From: Methylosinus sp. Sm6
GTDB taxonomy: Bacteria > Pseudomonadota > Alphaproteobacteria > Rhizobiales > Beijerinckiaceae
Direction: 5' to 3'
DNA: 64,000 nt
Assembly: GCF_019802345.1 (NCBI RefSeq)
Contig: NZ_JAINDZ010000007.1
Location: 98,357-162,356, forward strand
The notes under the pieces are model-generated. The model had not been told where the DNA came from. It did no database searches and saw nothing but the letters and a program-made list of their open reading frames with translations. Below, piece by piece: positions 17,653 to 26,018 of this stretch. The position numbers and the translations under genes were made by a program. Position 1 is the first letter of the stretch, and each line of letters opens with the position of its first letter.

Positions 17653-18513
17653 ATGACTCAAAAGCTCCTCTTCCTTCTCGACACCGATCCGGTTCCGAGC
17701 GTGTTCGACACGGTCGTCGCCTATGACGGCGGCGCGGATCATGTGATCGGCTACGCCAATGTGACGCCGGAAAATGTCGGCGCGCTGGTCGACGGCGCGA
17801 TCTACACGCGCGGGCCGAAGGAGAAGCAGTTCACCGCGCTGTTCGTCGGCGGCGGCGACATGGTGGCGGGCGAGGCGCTGTTCAAAGCGGTGCGCAAGCG
17901 CTTCTTCGCCAACTTCCGCGTCTCGGTGATGCTCGACTCCAATGGCTCGAACACCACCGCCGCCGCGGGCGTCGCTCTGCTGGCGAAAGCCAAGCCGCTC
18001 GCCGGCAAGAAGGCGATCGTGCTCGCCGGCACCGGCCCCGTCGGCCTGCGCGCCGCCGCCTTCCTGCATTCGGAGGGCGCGGAAGTCGCCATCACCTCCC
18101 GCAGCAAGGCGCGCGCCGACGCCGCCGCCAAGGCGCTGCAGGATCGCTTCGGCTTCACGCCCACGGCGATCGAGGCGACGGACAACGCCGCCCGCGCCTC
18201 GGCGGTGAAGGGAACGCATGTGGTGTTCGCGGCCGGCGCCATCGGCGTGCAGCTGCTGGAAGAAAAGGATTGGCAGAACGATCCGACCATCGAGCTGATC
18301 GCCGATGTGAACGCGCAGCCGCCGCTCGGAATCGGCGGCGTCGAGGCGACCGACAAGGCCAAGGAGCGTCACGGCAAGATCGTCATCGGCGCGCTCGGCG
18401 TCGGCGGATTGAAGCTGAAGCTGCATCGCGCCTGCATCGGCCAGCTGTTCGAAGCCTCGGACAAGGCGCTCGACGCCGAAGAGATCTACGCCCAGGCCAA
18501 GGCCAACGCCTGA
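17653..18513 (+). CDS. mtdA: NADP-dependent methylene-tetrahydrofolate/methanopterin dehydrogenase
   Basis: MtdA interconverts methylene-H4F and methenyl-H4F (also the H4MPT forms) with NADP, linking formate-derived C1 units to serine synthesis. The 286-residue protein begins MTQKLLFLLDTDPVPSVFD, a methylotroph-specific MtdA N terminus, and has the NADP motif AGTGPVGLRAA near residues 124-134. GCAGGAACTG before 17653 supplies the ribosome site. fchA follows after 33 bp, and the two act in sequence. A long inverted repeat lies just upstream, so the transcript may begin or be processed there. Confidence 0.96.
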   Translation: MTQKLLFLLDTDPVPSVFDTVVAYDGGADHVIGYANVTPENVGALVDGAIYTRGPKEKQFTALFVGGGDMVAGEALFKAVRKRFFANFRVSVMLDSNGSNTTAAAGVALLAKAKPLAGKKAIVLAGTGPVGLRAAAFLHSEGAEVAITSRSKARADAAAKALQDRFGFTPTAIEATDNAARASAVKGTHVVFAAGAIGVQLLEEKDWQNDPTIELIADVNAQPPLGIGGVEATDKAKERHGKIVIGALGVGGLKLKLHRACIGQLFEASDKALDAEEIYAQAKANA

Positions 18514-18546
18514 GTCGAGGAAGTCACCAGCGAGGAATTTACGAGA

Positions 18547-19176
18547 ATGACCAAGGACGAAGCCATCGGTAAGTTCCTCGATGATCTCGCGAGCGAGCGG
18601 CCGACTCCGGGCGGCGGCGGCGCCGCGGCGGTGATGGGCGCGATCGGAGCGGCGCTGGTGTCGATGGTCGCCAATCTCACCATCGGCAAGAAGAATTACG
18701 AGGCGGTCGAAGAGGATTTGAAGGCTGCGCGCGCCGAGGCGGAGCGCCTGCGCGCCGAGCTGACCGCGGCGATCGAGGAAGACGTCGTCGCCTTCAATTC
18801 GGTGATGGGCGCCTATGGCCTGCCGCGCGCGACCGACGACGAGAAGGCCGCGCGCACGGCGGCGATCCAGGCGGCGCTCAAGGAGGCGACACTCGCGCCG
18901 CTGCGCGCGGTACGGGCCTGCTTCGAGGTGATCCTCCTTTCGGAGGCCGCCGCCGACAAGGGCAATCTCAACGTCATCAGCGACGCCGGCGTCGCGGTTC
19001 TCGCCGCCAATGCTGGACTGCGCAGCGCAGCGCTCAACGTCTACATCAACGCCAAGTCGATCAAGGATCGCGATTTCGCCGAAAAGCAAATCGCCGAGGT
19101 CGAGGGGCTGCTGGCGCGGGCCGCCGAGAAGACCGAAGCCGTCTATGCGACCGTGAGAGGCAAGATCGGCTCGTAA
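18547..19176 (+). CDS. fchA: Methenyltetrahydrofolate cyclohydrolase
   Basis: FchA hydrolyses 5,10-methenyl-H4F to 10-formyl-H4F reversibly; in methylotrophs it bridges FtfL and MtdA. The 209-residue protein is of the cyclodeaminase/cyclohydrolase family, with the signature [11 protein letters not shown] near residue 20 and a mostly helical remainder. It is a different family from the FolD type. It lies 33 bp after mtdA and 50 bp before mtkA on the same strand, so co-transcription is likely. Nothing atypical is visible. Confidence 0.96.
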   Translation: MTKDEAIGKFLDDLASERPTPGGGGAAAVMGAIGAALVSMVANLTIGKKNYEAVEEDLKAARAEAERLRAELTAAIEEDVVAFNSVMGAYGLPRATDDEKAARTAAIQAALKEATLAPLRAVRACFEVILLSEAAADKGNLNVISDAGVAVLAANAGLRSAALNVYINAKSIKDRDFAEKQIAEVEGLLARAAEKTEAVYATVRGKIGS

Positions 19177-19226
19177 AGAATTCAACGCCGGCGACCGGCG
19201 AAACGAACGCAAGCGGGAGAGGGAAC

Positions 19227-20396
19227 ATGGACGTCCATGAGTATCAAGCCAAGGAATTATTGGCGAGCTGCGGCGTCGCCGTGCCCCCCGGCACCGTCGC
19301 CTTCAGCCCCGACCAGGCCGTTTACGCGGCGACCGAGCTCGGCGGCTCGCATTGGGTCGTGAAGGCCCAAATTCACGCCGGCGCGCGCGGCAAGGCGGGC
19401 GGCATCAAGCTGTGCCGCACCTATCACGAGGTGCAGCAGGCCGCGCGCGAATTGCTCGGCAAGCGTCTCGTCACCAAGCAGACGGGGCCGGAAGGCAAGC
19501 CGGTGCAGCGCGTCTATGTCGAGCTCGCCGATCCTTACGAGCGTGAGCTGTATCTGGGCTTCGTGCTCGACCGCAAGCTCGAGCGCGTGCGCGTCATCGC
19601 ATCGAAACATGGCGGAATGGAGATCGAGGAGATCGCCAAGACCGATCCCGACGCCATTCTCCAGGTCATCGTCGAGCCGGCCGTCGGCCTGCTGCCCTTC
19701 CAGGCGCGCGAGCTGGCCTTTCAGCTCGGCCTGAATCTCAAGCAGGTCTCGCGCGCGGTTCAGTCGATCCTCGGCGCCTATCGCGCTTTCCGCGACAATG
19801 ACGCGACCATGCTGGAGATCAATCCGCTGGTCGTCACCAAGGACGACAAGGTGCTCGCGCTCGACGCCAAAATGTCCTTCGACGACAACGCCCTGTTCCG
19901 TCGCCGCAACATCGTCGACATGAACGATCCCTCGCAGTCCGACCCGCGCGAGGCGCAGGCGCTCGAGCATTCGCTGAACTATATCGGCCTCGACGGCGAG
20001 ATCGGCTGCATCGTCAATGGCGCGGGCCTCGCGATGGCGACGATGGACATGATCAAGCACGCCGGCGGCAATCCGGCGAACTTCCTCGATGTCGGCGGCG
20101 GCGCCTCGGCCGAGCGCGTCGCGACCGCTTTCCGTCTCGTGCTCTCCGACGCCAATGTGAAGGTGGTGCTGGTCAACATCTTCGCCGGCATCAATCGCTG
20201 CGACTGGGTCGCGCAGGGCGTCATCGACGCGGTGAAGGCGACCAACATCACGGCGCCGCTGGTCGTGCGTCTCGCCGGCACCAATGTCGAGGCCGGCCGC
20301 AAGCTGCTCGACGAGAGCGGCATCAATGTCATCACCGCCGATTCGCTGGCCGACGCCGCCCAAAAGGCCGTCGCCGCTTACCGCTCAGTGAAGTGA
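19227..20396 (+). CDS. mtkA: Malate--CoA ligase, beta subunit
   Basis: With MtkB this forms malate thiokinase, which makes malyl-CoA from malate, CoA and ATP in the serine cycle. The 389-residue subunit has the SucC-like ATP-grasp N-terminal region ([31 protein letters not shown]) and the CoA-ligase C-terminal region ([16 protein letters not shown]). A sucC reading alone would suggest succinyl-CoA synthetase, but adjacency to ppc and mcl supports the malate enzyme. It is followed by mtkB after 22 bp. Confidence 0.94.
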   Translation: MDVHEYQAKELLASCGVAVPPGTVAFSPDQAVYAATELGGSHWVVKAQIHAGARGKAGGIKLCRTYHEVQQAARELLGKRLVTKQTGPEGKPVQRVYVELADPYERELYLGFVLDRKLERVRVIASKHGGMEIEEIAKTDPDAILQVIVEPAVGLLPFQARELAFQLGLNLKQVSRAVQSILGAYRAFRDNDATMLEINPLVVTKDDKVLALDAKMSFDDNALFRRRNIVDMNDPSQSDPREAQALEHSLNYIGLDGEIGCIVNGAGLAMATMDMIKHAGGNPANFLDVGGGASAERVATAFRLVLSDANVKVVLVNIFAGINRCDWVAQGVIDAVKATNITAPLVVRLAGTNVEAGRKLLDESGINVITADSLADAAQKAVAAYRSVK

Positions 20397-20418
20397 GCGG
20401 CGTGGCCGGGAGGAAACA

Positions 20419-21306
20419 ATGAGCATTCTGATCGACGAAAAGACTCCGATCCTCGTCCAGGGCATCACCGGCGACAAGGGCAGCTTCCACGCCAAGGAGA
20501 TGATCGACTACGGCAGCAATGTCGTCGCCGGCGTCACCCCGGGCAAAGGCGGCAAGACGGTGCACGGCGTGCCGATCTTCGACACGGTGCGCGAGGCGGT
20601 GAAGCAGACCGGCGCGACCACCAGCATCACCTTCGTGGCGCCGCCCTTCGCGGCGGATGCGATCATGGAGGCGGCGGACGCCGGCATCCGTCTCATCTGC
20701 TCCATCACCGACGGCATTCCGGCGCAGGACATGATGCGCGTGAAGCGCTACTTCCTGCGCTATTCGCGCGAGCGCCGGCCCACCATGGTCGGGCCGAACT
20801 GCGCCGGCATCATCAGCCCCGGCAAGGCCATGCTCGGCATCATGCCCGGCCACATCTACCGCCAAGGCAATGTCGGCCTCATCTCGCGCTCCGGCACGCT
20901 CGGCTATGAGGCGGCCTCGCAATTGAAGGAGCTCGGGATCGGCATCTCGACCTCGGTCGGCATCGGCGGCGATCCGATCAACGGCTCGTCCTTCCTCGAT
21001 CATCTCGTATTGTTCGACCAGGACCCGGAGACGGAAGCGGTGCTGATCATCGGCGAAATCGGCGGTCCGCAGGAGGCCGAGGCCGCGGCCTGGATCAAGG
21101 AGAATTTTTCCAAGCCCGTGGTCGGCTTCGTCGCCGGCCTCACGGCGCCGAAGGGCCGCCGCATGGGCCATGCGGGCGCGATCATCTCGGCCACCGGCGA
21201 CAGCGCGGCGGAGAAGACCGAGATCATGAAGTCCTACGGCCTCACCGTGGCGCCGAGCCCGGCGGAGTTCGGCTCGGCCGTCGCTTCGGTGCTGAAGCGC
21301 GCGTGA
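20419..21306 (+). CDS. mtkB: Malate--CoA ligase, alpha subunit
   Basis: Alpha subunit of malate thiokinase, 295 residues, binding CoA and carrying the phosphohistidine intermediate. The N-terminal Rossmann part shows [10 protein letters not shown], and the active-site histidine is His251 in RRMGHAGAI, as in succinyl-CoA synthetase alpha subunits. GGGAGGAAAC upstream gives a strong ribosome site. The stop is followed by a double hairpin (21313-21362) before ppc. Assignment to malate and not succinate rests on the serine-cycle neighbours. Confidence 0.94.
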   Translation: MSILIDEKTPILVQGITGDKGSFHAKEMIDYGSNVVAGVTPGKGGKTVHGVPIFDTVREAVKQTGATTSITFVAPPFAADAIMEAADAGIRLICSITDGIPAQDMMRVKRYFLRYSRERRPTMVGPNCAGIISPGKAMLGIMPGHIYRQGNVGLISRSGTLGYEAASQLKELGIGISTSVGIGGDPINGSSFLDHLVLFDQDPETEAVLIIGEIGGPQEAEAAAWIKENFSKPVVGFVAGLTAPKGRRMGHAGAIISATGDSAAEKTEIMKSYGLTVAPSPAEFGSAVASVLKRA

Positions 21307-21312
21307 TGAAAC

Positions 21313-21362
21313 GGCAGTCGGCAATAGGGCAATAGGCAGTCGACCGCCTATTGCCGACTGCC
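21313..21362 (+). repeat. Competing hairpins between mtkB and ppc
   Basis: A perfect 15-bp stem, GGCAGTCGGCAATAG (21313-21327) with CTATTGCCGACTGCC (21348-21362), overlaps an alternative 10-bp stem, GGCAATAGGC (21328-21337) with GCCTATTGCC (21346-21355). The sequence arises from a direct repeat of GGCAATAG. No U tract follows, so it may be a processing or mRNA-stability element and not a terminator. Confidence 0.65.
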
Positions 21363-21387
21363 CCCTCCCGAACAACCAGGAGCCCGC

Positions 21388-24132
21388 ATGCCCGCAGAAT
21401 CGAAGGTCACGCCCTCGACTTCGCCCGCCGCCCCTTCGGCGCTCGCGACGCGATCGGTCAAGGAGGCGGCGGCCTTTTTGTTCGACCAGCTGGCCGGCGT
21501 GGTGAAACGCCACCAGCCGGAGGTCGAGCCGGTGCTGCGCGGCTTCGTCTCCTCGGCCGGCCTGCCGCCGGCGCTGCTCGGCCGCGCGCTGCAGGCGCAG
21601 GGGATATGGTTTCAACTGCTGTCGATCGCCGAGCAGGCCTCGGCCATGCGCCGGCGCCGCACCATCGAGCGCGCCAAGGGCCGCGACGAAATCCTCGGCT
21701 CCTTCGCCCATGTGCTCGCCGACGCCGCCGAAGCCGGCGTGACCGCCGATGAAATCCGCGCGCAGCTGAAGTCGCTGCGCATTCGTCCGGTGATCACGGC
21801 GCATCCGACCGAGGCGAAGCGCGTCACCGTCCTCGAGAAGAACCGAAAAATCTATCTTCTGCTCAAGGAGCTCGAGTCCTCGCGCTGGACCGATCGCGAG
21901 CGCGCGACGCGCATGGCCGCCGTTCGCGACCAGATCGAGCTCTTGTGGCTCACCGGCGAATTGCATCTCGAGAAGCCGACCGTCGAGCACGAGGTCGCCT
22001 GGGGCCTGCATTTCTTCGCCGAGAACATCTTCGATCTCGCGCCGGAGATGCTCGCCGCCTTCGAGAGCGCCCTCGCCGCCCATTATCCCGACGAGCGCTT
22101 CGATGTGACGCCCTTCTTCCAGTTCGGCTCCTGGATCGGCGGCGACCGCGACGGCAATCCTTTCGTCACCAATTCCGTGACGCGCGAGACGATGATCGTC
22201 AACGCGCTCGCAAGCCTTCGCTATTACCACCAGCGCGTGCTCGATCTCGTGCGCGTGCTGTCGATCAGCGAGCGCTCCGTCGCCATTCCGGCGAGCTTTC
22301 GCGAGGCGCTCGAGGCGCAGCTCGCGCAGGTCGAGGACGCCGACAAGATCAGAACGCGCAATCATGGCGAAGCTTTCCGGCAATATCTCACCTGCGTGCT
22401 GCGCAAGCTCGACGAGACGATTCTCGCGACGAAGGACGCGGGGAGCGGCAAGCCGCGCTACGCCAATGCGGACGAGCTGATCCACGATCTTCGCGTGCTC
22501 GAGCAGGGACTCATCGACAGCCGCAGCGAGACGCTCGCCGCCGAGCTGGTGCGTCCGGCGCGCCGCGCCGTGGAGATTTTCCGCTTCAGCACCGTGCGTC
22601 TCGACCTGCGCGAGAACACGACGCGCACCAACAACGCGCTGCGCGACATTCATCGCGTCAAGACCGGCAAGGACGCCCCGGGCGAGGACACGCCCGAATG
22701 GCAGGCCTGGCTCATCGCCGAGCTGGCGCAGCCGCGCACCGGCGTTCCACTCGCCGGCCTCGCTCCCGAGTCGCAGGACACGCTCGACATGTTCGCGCTG
22801 GTCGCGGACATGCGCTCGCGGCTCGATCGCGAAGCCTTCGGCAGCTTCATCCTCTCCATGACGCATTCGGTCGCCGATGTGCTCGGCGCCTATGTGCTGG
22901 CGAAGGAGGGCGGCCTCTTCCTCGACGAGGCCGGCCTCGAGCTCTGCACTCTGCCGATCGTGCCTCTGTTCGAGACCATTCCCGATCTGCGCGCCGCGCC
23001 GGTCATCATGCGCGAATTGCTGCGCGTGCCGGTCGTGCGCCGCAGCACGCGCTGGCAGGGCAATGTGCAAGAAGTGATGATCGGCTATTCCGACTCCAAC
23101 AAGGACGGCGGCTTCATGGCGTCGAACTGGGAGCTGGCGAAGGCGCAATCCAAGCTCACCCGCCTCGGCGAGGAGCTCGGCGTCGCCATCGCCTTCTTCC
23201 ACGGACGCGGCGGATCGGTCAGCCGCGGCGGCGCGCCGACCGGCCACGCCATCGCCGCGCAGCCGGCGGGCTCGATCCGCGGCCGCTTCCGCGTCACCGA
23301 GCAGGGCGAGGTCGTCTCGTTCAAATACGCCAATCGCGGCACCGCGGCCTATCAGCTGGAGCTGTTGGCGAGCAGCGTCTTCGCCCATGCGCTGAAGTCG
23401 GAGCGCGAGGACGCGCTGGTTCCCCGCGCGGAATTCGACGATGCGCTGGAGGCGCTCTCCGGCGCTTCGCTCGCGGCTTACGGCAAGCTCGTCGCCGACC
23501 CGGATCTCGTCGCTTATTTCCAGGCGGCGAGCCCGCTCGAGGAAATCTCGCTGCTCAATATCGGCTCGCGGCCCGCGCGGCGTTTCGGCGCGCGCAGCCT
23601 CGCGGATCTCCGCGCTATTCCATGGGTGTTCGCCTGGGCGCAGAATCGTCACGCCATCACCGGCTGGTATGGCGTCGGCTCGGGCCTTGCGAGCTTCATC
23701 GAGGTGCGCGGCGAGCGGGGCCTGCAGCTCCTGCATCGCATGTTCGAGGATTCGCGCCTGTTCCGCCTGATTCTCGACGAGGTGGAGAAGACGCTCGCGC
23801 TCGTCGATCTCGCGATCGCGCGGCAATATGCCGGGCTGGTGGCCGACGAAGCCGTGCGCAGAAAAATCTTCGCGGCGATCGAGGCGGAATATCACCTCAC
23901 TTGCGAGACTTTGCTGCGCATCACCGGCGGCGGCGAGATCGGCGAGCGTTTCGCCGAATATCAGGCGCGTCTGGCGCATCGCCTCGCCACCATCAACGAG
24001 GTCAACCGCGAGCAGGTGGAATTGCTGCGCCTGTTCCGCACCACGGAAGAGGAAGCGCTGAAGGAGGAATACAAATCGGCGCTGCTGCTGTCGATCAGCT
24101 GCATCGCCGCGGGCCTCGGCGCCACCGGCTAA
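21388..24132 (+). CDS. ppc: Phosphoenolpyruvate carboxylase
   Basis: PEP carboxylase fixes bicarbonate onto PEP to give oxaloacetate, the CO2-fixing step of the serine cycle. The 914-residue protein has the catalytic His139 in VITAHPTEAKR, the second active-site block GYSDSNKDGG, and FHGRGGSVSRGG. The start MPAESKVTPSTS precedes a variable N-terminal tail before VKEAAAFLFDQL. It lies between mtkB and mcl, matching the conserved methylotroph order. Allosteric sensitivity cannot be judged here. The large antisense open frame opposite it is a shadow. Confidence 0.97.
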   Translation: MPAESKVTPSTSPAAPSALATRSVKEAAAFLFDQLAGVVKRHQPEVEPVLRGFVSSAGLPPALLGRALQAQGIWFQLLSIAEQASAMRRRRTIERAKGRDEILGSFAHVLADAAEAGVTADEIRAQLKSLRIRPVITAHPTEAKRVTVLEKNRKIYLLLKELESSRWTDRERATRMAAVRDQIELLWLTGELHLEKPTVEHEVAWGLHFFAENIFDLAPEMLAAFESALAAHYPDERFDVTPFFQFGSWIGGDRDGNPFVTNSVTRETMIVNALASLRYYHQRVLDLVRVLSISERSVAIPASFREALEAQLAQVEDADKIRTRNHGEAFRQYLTCVLRKLDETILATKDAGSGKPRYANADELIHDLRVLEQGLIDSRSETLAAELVRPARRAVEIFRFSTVRLDLRENTTRTNNALRDIHRVKTGKDAPGEDTPEWQAWLIAELAQPRTGVPLAGLAPESQDTLDMFALVADMRSRLDREAFGSFILSMTHSVADVLGAYVLAKEGGLFLDEAGLELCTLPIVPLFETIPDLRAAPVIMRELLRVPVVRRSTRWQGNVQEVMIGYSDSNKDGGFMASNWELAKAQSKLTRLGEELGVAIAFFHGRGGSVSRGGAPTGHAIAAQPAGSIRGRFRVTEQGEVVSFKYANRGTAAYQLELLASSVFAHALKSEREDALVPRAEFDDALEALSGASLAAYGKLVADPDLVAYFQAASPLEEISLLNIGSRPARRFGARSLADLRAIPWVFAWAQNRHAITGWYGVGSGLASFIEVRGERGLQLLHRMFEDSRLFRLILDEVEKTLALVDLAIARQYAGLVADEAVRRKIFAAIEAEYHLTCETLLRITGGGEIGERFAEYQARLAHRLATINEVNREQVELLRLFRTTEEEALKEEYKSALLLSISCIAAGLGATG

Positions 24133-24159
24133 TCACTTACGAGAGGAAAGGGTAAGATC

Positions 24160-25134
24160 ATGAGCTTCACTTTGATCGAGCAGGCGACGCCGCGTCTCCA
24201 TCGCTCCGAGCTGGCCGTTCCGGGCTCCGCCCCCGGCATGTTCGAGAAGGCCGCCGCCTCCAAATCCGACCAGGTCTTCCTCGACCTCGAGGACGCCGTC
24301 GCTCCGGACGACAAGGAGCAGGCGCGCAAGAACATCATCCAGGGCCTCAACGAGATCGATTGGGGCTCGAAGACCATGACGTTGCGCATCAACGGCCTCG
24401 ACACGCATTTCTGCTATCGAGATGTGGTCGACGTCGTCGAGAACTGCCCGCGTCTCGATGTGATCCTCATTCCGAAGGTCGGCGTTCCGCAGGACGTCTA
24501 CGCCATCGACATGCTGGTCACGCAGATCGAGAGCTACAAGAAGCGCACCAAGCGCATCGGCTTCGAGCTGCTCATCGAGACCGCGCTCGGCATGGCCAAT
24601 GTCGAGGCGATCGCTCAGGCTTCGAAGCGCAATGAGGCGCTCTCCTTCGGCGTCGCCGATTACGCCGCCTCGACCCGCGCCCGCACCACCGTCATCGGCG
24701 GCGTCAACCCGGATTACGGTGTCCTCTCGGACAAGGACGCCGAGGGCAATCGTCAGTATTTCTGGGCCGACCAGTGGCACGCCGCGCAGACGCGCTTCCT
24801 GGTCGCCGCGCGCGCCTATGGCCTGCGTCCGATCGACGGGCCCTTCGGCGACTTCGGCGATCCGGACGGCTATATCGCCGCCGCCAAGCGGGCTGCCGTT
24901 CTCGGCTTCGAGGGCAAATGGGCGATCCATCCCTCGCAGATCGATCTCGCCAATCAGGTCTTCACCCCCTCCGAGGCCGAGGTGAAGAAGGCCCGCCGCA
25001 TTCTCGAGGCGATGGAGCAGGCGGCCAAGGAAGGCCGCGGCGCCGTGTCGCTCGACGGCCGCCTGATCGACATCGCCAGCATCCGCATGGCCCAGGCGCT
25101 GATCGACAAGGCGGATCAGATCGGCGCTGCGTAA
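24160..25134 (+). CDS. mcl: Malyl-CoA lyase
   Basis: Malyl-CoA lyase splits malyl-CoA into acetyl-CoA and glyoxylate, closing the serine cycle and supplying the glyoxylate acceptor for Sga. The 324-residue CitE-superfamily TIM-barrel protein has RSELAVPGSAPGMFEKA at the N terminus, the metal/acid segment VFLDLEDAVAPDDK, and the family block KWAIHPSQIDLANQVF. GAGAGGAAAGG upstream gives a good ribosome site. It lies 27 bp after ppc. Beyond it the cluster is interrupted by repeats and a DUF559 gene before gck. Confidence 0.96.
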   Translation: MSFTLIEQATPRLHRSELAVPGSAPGMFEKAAASKSDQVFLDLEDAVAPDDKEQARKNIIQGLNEIDWGSKTMTLRINGLDTHFCYRDVVDVVENCPRLDVILIPKVGVPQDVYAIDMLVTQIESYKKRTKRIGFELLIETALGMANVEAIAQASKRNEALSFGVADYAASTRARTTVIGGVNPDYGVLSDKDAEGNRQYFWADQWHAAQTRFLVAARAYGLRPIDGPFGDFGDPDGYIAAAKRAAVLGFEGKWAIHPSQIDLANQVFTPSEAEVKKARRILEAMEQAAKEGRGAVSLDGRLIDIASIRMAQALIDKADQIGAA

Positions 25135-25150
25135 GGCGGGACATCGTCCC

Positions 25151-25356
25151 GGCCCTCATCCGACCCCGCCAAAGCCCGTCGCTTGCGACGGGCGTCCTCC
25201 AGGACGCCCTATGGCGGGGCCACCTTCTCCCACCCTGCGGGAGAAGGGAGAACGGCGAGGGCCGTTGTATTGCGTTTATATACAGGAATGGCCGGGCGCG
25301 TTCCTTCTCCCACTTGTGGGAGAAGGTGGCCCGGCGAAGCCGGGTCGGATGAGGGC
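25151..25356. repeat. Two-hairpin intergenic repeats, copies A (25151-25252) and B (25301-25356)
   Basis: Copy A reads CCTCATCCGACCC, then a GC palindrome, GGCCACCTTCTCCC and a GGGAGAAGG arm; it carries an extra segment between the hairpins. Copy B is in the opposite orientation: a CCTTCTCCCAC/GTGGGAGAAGG hairpin followed by a CCCGGC/GCCGGG hairpin and GGATGAGGG. They flank the start of the DUF559 gene. This is a common repeat type in Rhizobiales chromosomes. Confidence 0.85.
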
Positions 25357-25361
25357 TCTCG

Positions 25362-25805
25362 ATGCCCGCACGAGTCTCGAAGTCGAAAACCGCTTTCGCT
25401 CGTCGCTTGCGCCGCGAGATGACGAATGCGGAGGAGATGCTCTGGCGTTCGCTGCGCGGCTCACGGCTGGACGGCCTGAAATTCCGGCGACAAGTCCCGG
25501 TCGGGAATTATGTCGCCGATTTTCTCTGCATCGAGCACAGGCTGATCGTCGAGCTGGACGGCCGGCCGCACGAGAATGAACACCAACGCCGCCATGACAC
25601 GATTCGCGACGAATGGCTGCGCGACCACGGCTACCACATCCTCCGCCTCGACAACGACCTCGTCATCGGCGGCGGAAACATTCCGCTGGAGCGGATTCGG
25701 GAGGTGATAAAGACGATCGCAAATCGTCGCGGACCCTCATCCGACCCGACTTCGTCGGGCCACCTTCTCCCGCAAGCGGGAGAAGGGAGAACGTCGAGAT
25801 CGTAG
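25362..25805 (+). CDS. DUF559 endonuclease-like protein
   Basis: A 147-residue DUF559 protein related by fold to very-short-patch-repair and restriction-type nucleases. The conserved core is seen in NAEEMLWRSLRG, LDGLKFRRQVPVGNYVADF and IVELDGRPH, with the acidic residues expected for a nuclease site. Activity is not established for the family. It is inserted between mcl and gck, surrounded by two-hairpin repeats. The last 20 or so residues (GPSSDPTSSGHLL...) are encoded by repeat copy C, so the gene's original stop was probably lost to the repeat. DUF559 genes often accompany such repeats in rhizobia. Confidence 0.8.
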   Translation: MPARVSKSKTAFARRLRREMTNAEEMLWRSLRGSRLDGLKFRRQVPVGNYVADFLCIEHRLIVELDGRPHENEHQRRHDTIRDEWLRDHGYHILRLDNDLVIGGGNIPLERIREVIKTIANRRGPSSDPTSSGHLLPQAGEGRTSRS

Positions 25806-26004
25806 GGCGCTCTTCCTTCTCCCGCAGAGCGGGAGAAGGTGGCCCCGCGGAGCGGGGTCGGATGAGGGTCGGCGAGAGTTCGCGCTGCGTTGGCAATCAT
25901 CCGCGACGCGCTTAAGACAATCGCAAATCGGCGCGGACCCTCATCCGACCCGGCTTCGCCGGGCCACCTTCTCCCACAAGTGGGAGAAGGGAGAACGTCG
26001 AGAT
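25732..26004. repeat. Two-hairpin repeats, copies C (25732-25800), D (25813-25870) and E (25935-26004)
   Basis: C and E are direct, D is inverted. A 91-bp unit at 25710-25800 (including the end of the DUF559 frame) recurs at 25914-26004 with six differences. Four of those form two compensatory pairs that keep both hairpins: CCCGAC-TTC-GTCGGG versus CCCGGC-TTC-GCCGGG, and CCCGC-AA-GCGGG versus CCCAC-AA-GTGGG. The spacing between copies is not regular and no CRISPR-type spacers are present. Confidence 0.9.
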
Positions 26005-26018
26005 TCAGGAATCGAGCC

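Noticed and set aside
16330..19212. 960-codon open frame on the minus strand opposite hprA-mtdA-fchA
   Set aside because: Shadow of three identified genes; composition is typical of antisense GC-rich frames.
19227..21306. Succinyl-CoA synthetase (sucCD)
   Set aside because: The genes lie between fchA and ppc-mcl, the conserved place of malate thiokinase in serine-cycle methylotrophs.
20332..23979. 1215-codon open frame on the minus strand opposite mtkB and ppc
   Set aside because: It is antisense to well-identified genes, rich in Arg/Ala/Glu as expected from a shadow frame in GC-rich DNA, and has no domain.
25151..26004. Possible CRISPR array
   Set aside because: The repeated units are palindromic two-hairpin elements in both orientations with irregular gaps, and no cas gene is near.
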